Positions 43,904 to 54,096 of a stretch of DNA of 64,000 bases are shown in pieces. The stretch covers positions 1 through 64,000 of the forward strand of contig NZ_JAAEDH010000014.1 of the NCBI RefSeq assembly GCF_018128965.1. The letters are read 5' to 3'. Position numbers and translations under genes: made by a program. The DNA comes from Plastoroseomonas arctica. GTDB lineage: Bacteria; Pseudomonadota; Alphaproteobacteria; Acetobacterales; Acetobacteraceae. Under the pieces are notes generated by a model. The model saw only the letters and a list, made by a program, of their open reading frames with translations, was not told the origin of the DNA and searched no databases. Numbering within the stretch: position 1 is the first letter of the stretch; the number at the start of each line of letters is the position of its first letter.

Positions 43904-45091
43904 ATGCCCCTGATCTACATCCTCGCCGGCGAGGCGTCCGGCGATGTCCTGGGCGCCCGGCTCCTGCCCGCATTGCGCGCGCGGCGCCCCGATCTTGCCT
44001 TTGCGGGCATCGGCGGGCCGCGTTTGGCCGAGCAGGGCCTGGCATCGCTTTTCGACTATCGCGAGCTGGCGTTGATGGGGCTGGTGGAGATCCTGCCCAA
44101 CATTGCGCGCCTGACCCGGCGGCTGTCCGAGACCACCGCCGATATTGCTGCGCGCGAGCCGGACCTGATCCTCACCATCGACAGCCCCGGCTTTGCGTTT
44201 CGCATCGCCAAGCGGGTCCGCCCGCTCGGGATCCCGTTGATCCACTACGTGGCCCCGCAGGTCTGGGCCTGGCGACAGGGGCGGGTGAAGAAGCTGAAGC
44301 CTTTGCTGGACGGCATCCTGGCTCTGCTTCCCTTCGAGGCGCCCTTCTTCGAGAAGGCCGGCATTCCCGTGACCTTCGTTGGCCATCCGGTGCTGGAATC
44401 TGGTGCCGACCATGGCGATGCAGCGCGTTTCGCCGAACGATTCGGCCTCGCTCCCACGGACACGCCCGTGCTGGTGATGCCGGGCAGCCGGCGCGGCGAG
44501 GTGCAGCGGCTGCTGCCGGTATTCGGCCCTGCCCTCGCCCTGCTCGCCAATGCGCATCCGACGATCCGGCCCGTCATCGCGGTCGCACCCATCACCGCGG
44601 CGCAGGTGCGGGCGGCGGCGGCGGGGTGGCCCAACGCGCCGATCCTGGTGGAGGCGCTGGACGACAAGCACGACGCCTTCGCGGCCACCGCGGCGCGGGG
44701 TGGGGCGGGGCTGATCAAATCCGGCACCTCCTCTCTGGAGATGGCGGTGGCCGGGGTGCCGCATGTGGTGGCGTACAAGGTGAACCCGGTGACGGCGGCG
44801 ATCGTGCGGCGGATCGTCAAGGTGAAGTACGCGAGCCTGGTGAACCTGCTGGCGGACGCGCCGGTGGCGCCCGAGTTTCTGCAGGAATTCTGCACGCCGG
44901 AGAGCCTTTCAGGTGCGCTTTCGGCGATCCTGGCCAGTCCCGGGTCGCAGCGGGAAGGCTTCGCGCATGCCCTTGCGCGCCTGCGCGCGCCCGAGGGACT
45001 TCCCAGCGAGGCCGCCGCGATCGCCGTCTTACGGGCGCTCGACGGCTTGCAGAGGGTTGAGAAACCAAAATTTCCTGAAGGCGTGGCGTAG
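43904..45091 (+). CDS. lpxB: Lipid-A-disaccharide synthase
   Basis: 395 residues, GT19. YILAGEASGDVLGARLL starts the donor domain; FAGIGGPRL, then IDSPGFAFRIAK, HYVAPQVWAWRQGR, FVGHPVLES, VMPGSRRGEVQRL and the acceptor GTSSLEMAVAGVP are conserved. It joins UDP-2,3-diacylglucosamine with lipid X in lipid A synthesis, so this is a Gram-negative with lipopolysaccharide. The other lpx genes are not in the window; it stands alone behind a repeat. Confidence 0.96.
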   Translation: MPLIYILAGEASGDVLGARLLPALRARRPDLAFAGIGGPRLAEQGLASLFDYRELALMGLVEILPNIARLTRRLSETTADIAAREPDLILTIDSPGFAFRIAKRVRPLGIPLIHYVAPQVWAWRQGRVKKLKPLLDGILALLPFEAPFFEKAGIPVTFVGHPVLESGADHGDAARFAERFGLAPTDTPVLVMPGSRRGEVQRLLPVFGPALALLANAHPTIRPVIAVAPITAAQVRAAAAGWPNAPILVEALDDKHDAFAATAARGGAGLIKSGTSSLEMAVAGVPHVVAYKVNPVTAAIVRRIVKVKYASLVNLLADAPVAPEFLQEFCTPESLSGALSAILASPGSQREGFAHALARLRAPEGLPSEAAAIAVLRALDGLQRVEKPKFPEGVA

Positions 45092-45251
45092 AATCCGATG
45101 ATCAGCGGCGCAGCCATGTCCTGCCGATCGGGCTGGCCGATGCATTCCTCCTGCCCGATCCGTGACTTGACCCGCCCGCTGCGGTAAGGCCGCCTGACTG
45201 CTTTACCCATGCCGCGGCGTCCGCCCGGCGAATGCCGAGATCGCACCCGCC

Positions 45252-46226
45252 ATGACCCTTCCCCGCCGCGCCCTTCTCGCCGCCTCCGCCAGCGCGCCCT
45301 GGGCGCTGCCCGCGCTCGGCCAGACGGCACGCCCGCCCGTGACCATGGTGGTGCCCTACGCCGCCGGCGGCGGCACCGATATCGTCGGCCGCGAATTCGG
45401 CCCCCTCTTCGCCGAGGCGCTGGGCCAGACCGTGGTGATCGACAACCGCGGCGGCGCGGCGGGCCATGTGGGCTCCATGTCGGTGGCCCGCGCGCGGCCG
45501 GATGCGACGACCATCCTGTTCGCCGTCTCGACCAACATCATCGTCAACCCGCACCTCCAGCGCGGCGACCGCATTGACCTGGCGGCGTCCCTCGCACCCA
45601 TCGCGCAGGTCTCGACCTACCAGTATGTGCTGGCAATCGACCCGCGCCTGCCGGTCACGACGCTCGCCGAGCTCTCCGCCTATGCCCGCTCCCGCCCGCC
45701 GAGCGACCTGAGCTTCTCCTCGGCCGGCGTCGGCTCCAACAACCACCTGGCCGGGCTGCTGTTTGCCGAGCGCGTGGGCTTCGAGATGGAGCACATCTCC
45801 TACCGCGGCACCGGGCCCGCGCTGCTCGACGTGGTCGCCGGGCGCGTGACGATGAACTTCTCCTCGCCGCCGCCGGCGATCCCGCTGATCCAGGACGGCA
45901 AGCTGCGCGCGCTCGCCGTCACCGGTGCAACCCGCATGGCGAGCCTGCCCGACGTGCCCACCCTCGCCGAAGCTGGCATGCCGGGGATCACCATCACCGG
46001 TTGGCACGGCATCTTCGCCCCCGCCCAGACGCCGGCCGCCGATCTAGACCGCATGCATGAGGCAGCCCGCCGCGCCGCCGCGCGGCCCGAATTCGCCGGC
46101 AAGCTGGAGCGGGATGGGCTGGAGGCCGCGCCGCCGCGAAGCCGCGCGGAGTTCACCACCCTGGTGCGGGAGGAAAACCGCTTTTGGGCGGGGAAGGTGC
46201 GCGAGCTGAATATACGGCTCGATTGA
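45252..46226 (+). CDS. Bug-family (TctC) tripartite tricarboxylate transporter receptor
   Basis: 324 residues. Signal peptide to ~24 (PRRALLAASASAPWALPALGQ). VTMVVPYAAGGGTDIVGREF and VVIDNRGGAAGHVGSMSVA are the carboxylate-binding loops of Bug receptors; ISYRGTGPALLDVVAGRV and the YAAGGG loop are diagnostic. It binds an unknown carboxylic acid in the periplasm. No TctA/TctB genes are near, as is common for the expanded Bug family. The 160 bp before it hold no gene. Confidence 0.88.
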   Translation: MTLPRRALLAASASAPWALPALGQTARPPVTMVVPYAAGGGTDIVGREFGPLFAEALGQTVVIDNRGGAAGHVGSMSVARARPDATTILFAVSTNIIVNPHLQRGDRIDLAASLAPIAQVSTYQYVLAIDPRLPVTTLAELSAYARSRPPSDLSFSSAGVGSNNHLAGLLFAERVGFEMEHISYRGTGPALLDVVAGRVTMNFSSPPPAIPLIQDGKLRALAVTGATRMASLPDVPTLAEAGMPGITITGWHGIFAPAQTPAADLDRMHEAARRAAARPEFAGKLERDGLEAAPPRSRAEFTTLVREENRFWAGKVRELNIRLD

Positions 46227-46253
46227 AGCAAGGCCGCGGAAAGGAATTTCCCC

Positions 46254-46291
46254 GCGAAAACGTATACGTTTTCGCCTTTCTTTTATTTTTG
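46254..46291. terminator. Perfect palindrome with flanking T tract between convergent genes
   Basis: A 22-bp perfect palindrome at 46254-46275 (arms GCGAAAACGTA / TACGTTTTCGC) followed by a T-rich run to 46291, between the stops of the Bug receptor (+) and the oxidoreductase (-). As RNA it gives a hairpin followed by U-rich sequence, a good rho-independent terminator for the plus strand. On the minus strand only a short A/T context is present and it overlaps the stop codon. Confidence 0.65.
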
Positions 46292-47224
46292 GCTACCAAG
46301 AAGCGACGCCTCAACCGCCAACGCCACCCGCAATGCGGCGAGCCCGGCCTCACCGGGGACCACGCATGGCGCATCGCCAAGCACCGCCGCCAAAAACCCG
46401 GCCTGCTCGGCTTCGAGGCTGTCATGGTCCACCCAGGCACCGCGATCGACGCCGTAGCCGGGCATGGTCGCGACCGGCTCCACACCGCCGCGGCGCAGCA
46501 CGCCGTAGGTGCGGGCGAGGAAATCGACGGACAACTCGCCCTCCGTCCCCAGCACCCGCAGGCGGCGTTCCATCGCCAGGCTCACCCGGCTTGCGGTGAT
46601 CACCGCCCGCCGGCCACCGGAGAACTCCAGCGTGGCCACGCAGAAATCCGCCCGGTCGGAGGCCACCGCGGCGCCCACCGCCGCCACGCTCAGAGGCGCC
46701 TCGCCGGCCAGCGCCATCACCAAGTCGATGTCATGGATCATCAGGTCCAGCACCACCGAGACATCGAGGCTGCGCGGCCGGAACGGCGCCGCGCGCACCG
46801 CCTCGAAGCTCAGCGCCCGCCCACCCACCGGTGCCGCCATCACCGCCGCGAAGGCCGCCGAGAAGCGCTCGATATGGCCGACCTGCAGGACCACGCCCTG
46901 CTCGGCGGCCAGCGCGATCATCGCCTCGGCTTCCGCCACAGTTGCAGCGATCGGCTTCTCGACGAACACGTGCTTGCCGGCTTCGAGTGCAGCCTGCGCC
47001 AGCGCGAAATGCCCCCGCGTCGGCACCGAGACCACCACGGCATCGGCGGCCGCGATCAGCGCCTCGGCCGACTCCGCGGGAACCGAGAGCTCGCCCGCGA
47101 CCAGCGCCGCGCGATCCGCGTCGCGATCATGCACGCCGATCAGCGTCGCGCGCGGGTTCGCCGCCCATTTGACCGCATGAAACCGGCCGAAATGCCCAAC
47201 CCCCAGCACCGCCACTCGCAGCAT
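46283..47224 (-). CDS. Gfo/Idh/MocA family oxidoreductase
   Basis: 313 residues. The NAD(P) fold has VAVLGVGHFGRFHAV at the N terminus; the catalytic EKP motif is HVFVEKPIA; the C-terminal sheet domain has DLMIHDIDLVMALAG with the active His. Members oxidise sugars or UDP-sugars. In many alphaproteobacteria a relative is in the lpx cluster (lipid A sugar 3-dehydrogenase); nearness to lpxB (1.2 kb) hints at that, but it is on the other strand. Confidence 0.82.
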   Translation of the reverse strand: MLRVAVLGVGHFGRFHAVKWAANPRATLIGVHDRDADRAALVAGELSVPAESAEALIAAADAVVVSVPTRGHFALAQAALEAGKHVFVEKPIAATVAEAEAMIALAAEQGVVLQVGHIERFSAAFAAVMAAPVGGRALSFEAVRAAPFRPRSLDVSVVLDLMIHDIDLVMALAGEAPLSVAAVGAAVASDRADFCVATLEFSGGRRAVITASRVSLAMERRLRVLGTEGELSVDFLARTYGVLRRGGVEPVATMPGYGVDRGAWVDHDSLEAEQAGFLAAVLGDAPCVVPGEAGLAALRVALAVEASLLGSQK

Positions 47225-47366
47225 CGACTTGCCCCCACCGTGGCCCGCGCCATAGCATCGCCCGCGACCCGGGGGAATTGCACCCGGACGCCCTGGACAC
47301 GCGCCCTTGCGCGCCGGGGTCCCCGTCGTCATTCTCCGCCCCCTTTGCAGGGGCTACCTTCACCCA

Positions 47367-49943
47367 ATGCTTCACTTCGCCCGTTGGAAGACCTTTTCGA
47401 TCCTCGGCGTGCTCCTCGCCGGGGTGGTGCTGTGCGTGCCGAACCTGCTGCCGCGCTCGATCTTCCCGAGCTGGGTGCCCGCGCGCCAGATCAGCCTGGG
47501 CCTCGATCTCCGCGGTGGTTCCTACCTGCTCATGGAGGTCGACCTCAACGCCGTCATCCGCGAGCGTCTCGAGGGCATGGTCGACGCCGCCCGCACCCGG
47601 CTGCGCACCGCCAATATCCGCTACCAGAACCTCGCGTCTGACGCCGCGGGCCGCCGCATCAGCCTCCGCGTCACCGACCCTGGCCAGGGTGAAGCCGCCG
47701 CCACTGCGCTGCGCGAATTGTCCAACCCGATCCAGTCGCGCACCGGGCAGCAGATCCCGGACCTCGAGGTCACCACCACTCCCGAGGGCATCGTCACCGC
47801 CACGCTGACCGAAGCCGGCCTGCGCGCCAGGTCCAACGCCGCCGTCGAGCAATCCGTCGAGATCATCCGCCGCCGCGTCGACGAGACCGGCGTCGCCGAC
47901 GCCCTCGTCGCCCGCCAGGGTGCCAACCGGGTCATCGTGACGCTGCCCGGCATCGAGGATCCGAACCGCATCAAGGACCTCATCGGCCGCACCGCGCGGA
48001 TGACCTTCCATCTGCTCGACGAGAACACCACCCCCGGCCAGGGCGCCGCCCCGCCGGGCGTGCAGTTCCTCAACGGCGAACGCGCCGGCGAACGCTACGC
48101 CGTGCGCCGCCGTGTCGAGGTCGATGGCGCCAACCTCACCGATGCCCGCGCCGGGCAGGACAACCGCACCAATGAATGGGTGGTGAACTTCACCTTCGAC
48201 AGCCTCGGCACCCGCCGCTTCGGCGCCATCACGCGCGAGAATGTGGGCCGGCCCTTCGCGATCGTGCTCGACGAGAAGGTCATCAGCGCGCCCGTCATCC
48301 GCGAGCCCATCACCGGCGGCCGCGGCCAGATCAGCGGCAGCTTTTCCGCCCGCACCGCGAACGACCTGGCCGTGCTGTTGCGCGCCGGCGCCTTGCCCGC
48401 CCCGCTCACGGTCGTGGAAGAGCGCAGCGTCGGCCCCGAACTGGGCGCGGACGCGATCCGCGCCGGCGTGCTGAGCCTCGCCGCCGGCACGCTGTTCGTC
48501 TTCCTCTACATGGGCCTCGCCTATGGGCTGCTCGGCTGGTTCGCGAACATCGCGTTGGCCTTCAACATCATCCTGATGCTGGCCGCACTCTCGATGTTGG
48601 AGGCAACGCTGACGCTGCCCGGCATCGCCGGCATCGTGCTCACCCTCGGCACCGCGCTTGACGCCAATATCCTCATCAACGAGCGCATCCGCGAGGAGGT
48701 GAAGAATGGCCGACCACCACATAGCGCGCTGGAGGCCGGGTTCAGCAAGGCCTCCGGCACGATCATGGATTCGAATCTCACGAACCTGATCGCGATGATC
48801 TGCCTCTACGCTTTCGGCTCCGGCCCGGTGAAGGGGTTTGCGGTCACGGTCGCGATCGGCACCATCGTGCAGATGTGGACGGCGACCACGCTGGTCCGTC
48901 TCTTCGTCGCCTGGTGGTATCGCGCGACGCGGCCCAAGGAGGTCCCCGCCTTCGCCAAGCCTGGTGTCGGGCTGTACGAGAGGCTGCGCCGGCCGCTGTT
49001 CCGCATCATCCCCGATGTCACGAATATCCGCTTCATGAACGGCGCGAAGGCGGGGCTGATCGTCTCCGCGGTGCTGTCCACCGCCTCGGTGATTCTGGCC
49101 TTCGCGCCGGGGCTGGACAAGGGCATCGACTTCAAGGGCGGCATCGTGATGGAGATCCGCACACCCGGGCCGGCCGATCTTCCGGCGCTGCGCAACTCCG
49201 TGGGCGCGCTCAACCTCGGCGATGCCGGGATGCAGGAATTCGGCGATGCCTCGACGGTGCTGCTGCGGCTTCCCGCACAGGGCGAGGAAGCCCAGACGCA
49301 GGTGGCGGTGAACCGCATCCGCGGCGCGCTGGAGCAGGTTGCACCCGGCACCCGCATCCTCCGCGTCGAAGCGGTGGGCAATCGCGTCTCGGACGAGCTG
49401 TTCCAAGGCGGCCTGATCGCGTTGGGGCTCTCGCTGCTGGCAATGCTGCTCTACATCTGGTTCCGCTTCGAATGGCAGTTCGGGATCGCGGCGATCGTCA
49501 CGCTCATCCTCGATACCACCAAGACCATCGGCTTCATGGTCGTCTTCGGGATCGAGTTCAATCTCACCACGATCGCCGCGATCCTGACCATCATCGGCTT
49601 CTCGGCCAACGACAAGGTCGTGGTGTTCGACCGCATGCGCGAGAACCTGCGCAAATTCAAGCAGATGCCGCTGCGCGAGCTGGTCGACCTCTCGATCAAC
49701 GAGACACTCAACCGCTCGCTCGGCACATCGATCACGCTGCTGCTCTCCGCGGTGCCGCTGGCGCTGTTCGGCGGCGACACGCTCTCGGGCTTCGCGCAGG
49801 TGATGGTGGTGGGCATCATCATCTCCGCCTCATCCTCGGTGTTCATCGCGGCGCCGATCGTGCTCTACACCGGCGAGAAGCGGCTGCGCCGCGGCGAGCC
49901 GGAACCGAGTCCGGGCAAGCCCAAGCCGGTCCGCGCGGGATGA
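47367..49943 (+). CDS. secDF: Fused protein translocase subunits SecD-SecF
   Basis: 858 residues with twelve membrane helices. The SecD half (1-~510) has GLDLRGGSYLLMEVDL at 45-60 with the conserved DLRGG, a large periplasmic P1 domain and the GIVLTLGTALDANILINERI helix pair. The SecF half (~545-850) has GIDFKGGIVMEIRT and GFSANDKVVVFDRMREN. Together they use proton flow to help Sec export. Separate secD and secF genes are commoner in proteobacteria; no yajC is next to it. Confidence 0.95.
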   Translation: MLHFARWKTFSILGVLLAGVVLCVPNLLPRSIFPSWVPARQISLGLDLRGGSYLLMEVDLNAVIRERLEGMVDAARTRLRTANIRYQNLASDAAGRRISLRVTDPGQGEAAATALRELSNPIQSRTGQQIPDLEVTTTPEGIVTATLTEAGLRARSNAAVEQSVEIIRRRVDETGVADALVARQGANRVIVTLPGIEDPNRIKDLIGRTARMTFHLLDENTTPGQGAAPPGVQFLNGERAGERYAVRRRVEVDGANLTDARAGQDNRTNEWVVNFTFDSLGTRRFGAITRENVGRPFAIVLDEKVISAPVIREPITGGRGQISGSFSARTANDLAVLLRAGALPAPLTVVEERSVGPELGADAIRAGVLSLAAGTLFVFLYMGLAYGLLGWFANIALAFNIILMLAALSMLEATLTLPGIAGIVLTLGTALDANILINERIREEVKNGRPPHSALEAGFSKASGTIMDSNLTNLIAMICLYAFGSGPVKGFAVTVAIGTIVQMWTATTLVRLFVAWWYRATRPKEVPAFAKPGVGLYERLRRPLFRIIPDVTNIRFMNGAKAGLIVSAVLSTASVILAFAPGLDKGIDFKGGIVMEIRTPGPADLPALRNSVGALNLGDAGMQEFGDASTVLLRLPAQGEEAQTQVAVNRIRGALEQVAPGTRILRVEAVGNRVSDELFQGGLIALGLSLLAMLLYIWFRFEWQFGIAAIVTLILDTTKTIGFMVVFGIEFNLTTIAAILTIIGFSANDKVVVFDRMRENLRKFKQMPLRELVDLSINETLNRSLGTSITLLLSAVPLALFGGDTLSGFAQVMVVGIIISASSSVFIAAPIVLYTGEKRLRRGEPEPSPGKPKPVRAG

Positions 49944-50875
49944 TCACGCGCCGCGCCACGCTCGCCCTCTCGGCAGGTTTGCTGGCGCGGCCGGCCCTGG
50001 CGCAGGGGCGGTTGAACCTGACGCTCGTGGTGGGTGCGGCCGCGGGTTCTGCCGCGGATCGCTGGGGCCGTGGCTTCGCGCCCTTCCTCGAACGTCACTG
50101 GCCCCGCAGCAGCGTCGCCATCGCCAATATCGCGGGCGAAGCGGGCCTCGTCGCGGCGCGCGCCATCGGCGATGCGCAGCCGGACGGCAAGGCCATCGCC
50201 GCCATCACCACGCCCTTCCTGATCGCGCACGCGATCGAGACGGGGACGCGGCGCGTCATCGACCGGCTTGACCTCATGGGCGCCGTCGCCGACGAGCTGA
50301 TCGTGCTCGTCACCGCGCCCGGTATCACGCCCGACCTCGCGGGCATCCGCAGCATCGGGGCACGCGGGCGGCTGGGCAGCCCGCCGCCGGGCAGTGCCGC
50401 GCAACTCGCGGCGCACAGCATCAACGCGCTGATGCCGCTGGAGCTGATCGCCTTCCCGTCCGCCAGCACGGCGCGCCAGGCGGTGATCGCGGGCAACCTC
50501 ACGGCGGCGCTGCTGCCCCTGCCAGACGCGCTCGGCGCGATCCGCGAGGGGCGGCTTCAGGCGGTGGCGGTTTCGGGACGGACCCGCAGCCCGCATCTGC
50601 CGGAGCTGCCCTGTTTCGCGGAATTCGGGATGCCCGATGTCGCCGTCACCCAGCGAGGCTTCGCGCTGCCCCGAGGCGTGCCGGCGATCATGCGCGATGG
50701 TCTCGCCGAGGCACTGGAGGCGGTTCTCGCCGACCCCGAATTCACCGCGCAGAACAGCGCGATGGGCCGCACTCCGCGGCTGATCCGTGCGGCCGCCTGG
50801 TCAGCAGAGGTCGGCGCGCTGACCGAGGCGCTGCAGCGTCGCTGGGATGGCGAGCCCTGGGTGCGCCGGGCCTAA
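49940..50875 (+). CDS. Bug-like (TctC) periplasmic receptor coupled to secDF
   Basis: 311 residues. Signal peptide MITRRATLALSAGLLARPALA with a Tat-like Arg pair. LTLVVGAAAGSAADRWGRGFAPFLE is a diverged form of the Bug PYAAGGG loop, and VAIANIAGEAGLVAARAI replaces the second loop, so the ligand may differ from typical carboxylates. Its ATG is inside the secDF stop (ATGA), an unusual coupling of a solute receptor to the translocase. No transporter genes are adjacent. Confidence 0.8.
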   Translation: MITRRATLALSAGLLARPALAQGRLNLTLVVGAAAGSAADRWGRGFAPFLERHWPRSSVAIANIAGEAGLVAARAIGDAQPDGKAIAAITTPFLIAHAIETGTRRVIDRLDLMGAVADELIVLVTAPGITPDLAGIRSIGARGRLGSPPPGSAAQLAAHSINALMPLELIAFPSASTARQAVIAGNLTAALLPLPDALGAIREGRLQAVAVSGRTRSPHLPELPCFAEFGMPDVAVTQRGFALPRGVPAIMRDGLAEALEAVLADPEFTAQNSAMGRTPRLIRAAAWSAEVGALTEALQRRWDGEPWVRRA

Positions 50876-50879
50876 CGCC

Positions 50880-52046
50880 TCAGGCATAGACGGCGCGGTA
50901 CAGCGCCTCGATTTCCGCCGCATCCGGCACACGGGGATTGTTGCCCGGGCTCCCCGAGGCCAGTGCCTGCCGCGCCATGGTGGGCACCAGCCCTTCCCAC
51001 TGCGCCGCGCCGATCCCGTAGCCGGCGGGCGATGGCACCGCGAGCTCTCGGTTCAGCGCCTGCAACTCCTCGACCAGCTTGGCCGCCGCCGACTGGTCGC
51101 CCTCGTCTCGCCCGGCGACGCCCATGGCGCGCGCGGCCTCGGCGTAGCGTGGCAGCGCGGCATTGAGGCTGAACGCGGTGACCGCCGGCAGCAGCATGGC
51201 GTTGGACAGCCCGTGCGCGACGTGGAAATGCGCGCCCATCGGGCGGGACATGCCGTGAACCAGCGCCACCGAAGCGTTCGAGAAGGCGATGCCCGCCAGG
51301 GTCGCGCCCTTCATCATCGCGGCGCGCGCTTCGGCATTGCCCGGCTCGGCATAGACGGTGCGCAGTTGGGGCGCGATCAGCCGCATCGCACGCAGCGCGT
51401 ATTCGTCGCTCTCCTCGGTCGCGAGCTTGGAGACGAAGGCCTCAAGTGCGTGCGTCAGGCTGTCGATGCCGGTATCCGCGGTCGTGCGCGGCGGCACGGA
51501 GAAGGTAAGCTCGTAATCCACGATGGCCGCGGTCGGCAGGGCGCCGAGGCCGGCGATCAGCATCTTCTCGTCGCGCTCGGTGTCGGTGATGATGGTGAAG
51601 CGCGTCGCCTCGCTGCCGGTGCCCGCGGTAGTGGGGACGCAGACCACCGGGAGCGCCCCGCGATTGGCCTGCGCCGGCACCTTGAACTCCCGCATGTGGG
51701 TGCCCGGCGGAGCGGCGGCGAGGATCGCCATCGCCTTGGCCGTGTCCATCGGCGAGCCGCCGCCGAAGCCGATCAGGCAATCGTAGTCACCCGCGCGTAG
51801 CACGGCGACGCCGGCCTCAATCACCGTGTCGGTGGGGTCGGGCACGGTGTCGGCGAAGATGGTGGCCTCGATCCCCGCGGCCCTGAGCGGCGCGACCACG
51901 CGATCCACCATGCTCGACGAGACCATGAATGCATCGGTCACGATCAGCGGGCGCGAGAAACCGAGCTGCGCCAGCACCTCCGCGGTGCGCGCCACAGCGC
52001 CCCCGCCGATGAGCAAGAGTCGTGGCGACTGGAACCGCGTGATCAT
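50880..52046 (-). CDS. Iron-containing alcohol dehydrogenase
   Basis: 388 residues, group [21 protein letters not shown] is the NAD(P) loop; [17 protein letters not shown] is conserved; the metal His ligands are in [19 protein letters not shown]. It oxidises an alcohol or reduces an aldehyde. It is the last gene of the ten-gene leftward operon, overlapping the upstream ATPase gene (ATGA at 52043-52046), so its substrate is probably a product of the imported compound. Confidence 0.9.
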   Translation of the reverse strand: MITRFQSPRLLLIGGGAVARTAEVLAQLGFSRPLIVTDAFMVSSSMVDRVVAPLRAAGIEATIFADTVPDPTDTVIEAGVAVLRAGDYDCLIGFGGGSPMDTAKAMAILAAAPPGTHMREFKVPAQANRGALPVVCVPTTAGTGSEATRFTIITDTERDEKMLIAGLGALPTAAIVDYELTFSVPPRTTADTGIDSLTHALEAFVSKLATEESDEYALRAMRLIAPQLRTVYAEPGNAEARAAMMKGATLAGIAFSNASVALVHGMSRPMGAHFHVAHGLSNAMLLPAVTAFSLNAALPRYAEAARAMGVAGRDEGDQSAAAKLVEELQALNRELAVPSPAGYGIGAAQWEGLVPTMARQALASGSPGNNPRVPDAAEIEALYRAVYA

Positions 52047-53110
52047 GGCCGCTTTCCTCCCGGACGGGCCGCCGCGTAGAGAGCGAGGCGCCGCACCGCA
52101 TTGGGCGCGAACCCCGCGCCGGCGGCAGTGTCGGCCATCGGCAACTGCTCCGCCAGATGGCACGCGACCTGGCTCTCTCCGACCAGGCGGAGCGGGGGCT
52201 CCTCCACCCTGCAGCGGTCCTCCGCAAAGGCGCACCGCGTGTGAAAGCGGCATCCGGGCGGGATCGCCATCGGCGAGGGCACGTCGCCCCCGAGCGGCGT
52301 CACCCGGCCGCGTCCGCTTGGGTCGGGATGCGGAATGGCCGCGAGCAGGGCGCGCGTGTAGGGGTGCCGGGGCGCAGCGAACAGCGACCGCTTGGGCGCG
52401 ATCTCCACAATACGGCCGAGGTACATGACGGCCACGCGGTCCGCCATGTGCTTCACCACCGCGAGGTCGTGGGCGATGAACAGGTAGGCCAGCCCGAAGC
52501 GGCGCTGCAGCTCCTTCAGCAGGTTCACCACCTGCGCCTGGATCGAGACGTCCAGCGCGCTCACGGGCTCGTCGCAGACGATCAGCTCGGGCCGCAGGCT
52601 GAGCGCGCGGGCGATGCCGATGCGCTGGCGCTGCCCGCCCGAAAACTCGTGCGGAAACCGCGCCGCGTGGAAGGGCGCGAGGCCGACCAGCGCCAGCAGC
52701 TCCTCGACCCGCGCGCGCCGCGCCGCGGCGTTGCCAACGCCGTGCACGATCATCGGCTCGGCGATGGTGTCGCCCACGCTCATGCGCGGGTTGAGGCTGG
52801 CATAGGGGTCCTGGAACACGATCTGCGCGCGCCGGCGCAGGGCGCGGAGCGGCGCACCGCCAATCCTGGTGACGTCCGTGCCCTCGAACCGGATGCTCCC
52901 CGCGGAGGGTTCGATCAGCCGCAGCGCGAGCCGTGCGGTGGTGGATTTGCCGCACCCGCTCTCGCCCACCAGGGCCAGCGTCTCGCCGCGATCGACATGG
53001 AAGGACACCCCATCGACGGCGCGCACTGTCCCGGTCTGCCGCGCGATGATCATGCCGCTCCGCACCGGGTAGTGCTTGGCGAGGTCGCGAACCTCCAGCA
53101 GCGGCGTCAT
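52043..53110 (-). CDS. Peptide/opine-type ABC ATPase (OppF/DppF)
   Basis: 355 residues. Walker [10 protein letters not shown] near 55, signature [15 protein letters not shown], Walker [13 protein letters not shown], and the oligopeptide C-terminal motif [14 protein letters not shown] that holds an Fe-S cluster in some relatives. It is the second ATPase of the importer encoded in this operon. It overlaps both neighbours by 4 bp. Confidence 0.92.
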   Translation of the reverse strand: MTPLLEVRDLAKHYPVRSGMIIARQTGTVRAVDGVSFHVDRGETLALVGESGCGKSTTARLALRLIEPSAGSIRFEGTDVTRIGGAPLRALRRRAQIVFQDPYASLNPRMSVGDTIAEPMIVHGVGNAAARRARVEELLALVGLAPFHAARFPHEFSGGQRQRIGIARALSLRPELIVCDEPVSALDVSIQAQVVNLLKELQRRFGLAYLFIAHDLAVVKHMADRVAVMYLGRIVEIAPKRSLFAAPRHPYTRALLAAIPHPDPSGRGRVTPLGGDVPSPMAIPPGCRFHTRCAFAEDRCRVEEPPLRLVGESQVACHLAEQLPMADTAAGAGFAPNAVRRLALYAAARPGGKRP

Positions 53111-54096
53111 GGCGCGAGGGCCGCCTCGATGGGCGCACGGATGCACGCCGCGAGGTGACCATCCGCCACGACCCGCAGCGGCGGCACCACGTCGTTGCAG
53201 GGCGATATCATGAAGGGGCAGCGCGGCGCGAAGCGGCAGCCAGGCGGCAGCGCGAAGGGCGGCGGGACCGTACCGTCGATGGCGAGCAGGGTCTCGCGCT
53301 CCTCGTCCAGGCGCGGGATCGAGCCCAGGAGGCCCAGCGTATAGGGGTGCTGCGGGTCCTCGAAGATCTCGCGCGCGGTGCCGCGCTCGACGACGCGACC
53401 GGCGTACATGACGGCGACCTCGTCGGCCATCTCCGCGACCACGCCGAGGTCGTGGGTGATCAGGATGATGCTCATCCCGGTCTCGGCCTGGAGGTCGCGC
53501 AGCAGGTCCAGGATCTGCGCCTGCACGGTCACGTCGAGTGCCGTCGTGGGCTCGTCGGCGATCAGCAGGCGCGGTGCGCAGGCGAGCGCCATCGCGATCA
53601 TCACGCGCTGCCGCATCCCGCCCGAAAGCTGGTGCGGATACTCGGTGAAGCGCCGCTCGGGAGCTGGAATGCGCACGCGGCGTAGCGCCTCGACCGCGCG
53701 CTCCCGCAATTCGGCATTGGAGGCGCCGCCATCATGCGCGCGCATCGCCTCCATGATCTGGTCGCCGATGCTGTGCACCGGGTTCAGCGAGGTCATCGGC
53801 TCCTGGAAGATCATCGCGACGTCGCGCCCGCGCACGTCGCGAATTGCGGAGTTCGGCAGAGCCAGCAGGTCGCGGCCATCGAGCAGCACGCGGCCGGTGG
53901 CCACCCTGCCCGGCTGCGGCACCAGGCGCATCACCGAGAGCGAGAGCATGGATTTCCCGCACCCGCTCTCCCCCACGATGCCGAGGGTGCGTCCCTGCGG
54001 CACCTCGAGTGAGACGCCATCCACCGCGGGGATATCACCGCCGCTGCTGCGGAAGACGGTGCGCAGATCCTCGATGCGCAGCAGCGCGTCGGTCAT
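53107..54096 (-). CDS. Peptide/opine-type ABC ATPase (OppD/DppD)
   Basis: 329 residues. Walker [10 protein letters not shown] (Met where Thr/Ser is usual), signature [15 protein letters not shown], Walker [14 protein letters not shown]-loop LITHDL, and the C-terminal [14 protein letters not shown] cysteine motif. The pair of ATPases with DppB/DppC permeases and a family 5 receptor makes a full importer. It overlaps the amidohydrolase gene upstream (ATGA at 54093-54096). Confidence 0.92.
   Translation of the reverse strand: MTDALLRIEDLRTVFRSSGGDIPAVDGVSLEVPQGRTLGIVGESGCGKSMLSLSVMRLVPQPGRVATGRVLLDGRDLLALPNSAIRDVRGRDVAMIFQEPMTSLNPVHSIGDQIMEAMRAHDGGASNAELRERAVEALRRVRIPAPERRFTEYPHQLSGGMRQRVMIAMALACAPRLLIADEPTTALDVTVQAQILDLLRDLQAETGMSIILITHDLGVVAEMADEVAVMYAGRVVERGTAREIFEDPQHPYTLGLLGSIPRLDEERETLLAIDGTVPPPFALPPGCRFAPRCPFMISPCNDVVPPLRVVADGHLAACIRAPIEAALAP

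Noticed and set aside
47127-49406. A 759-codon minus-strand frame opposite secDF
   Set aside because: SecDF has many conserved motifs on the other strand; this frame is a codon-bias artefact.
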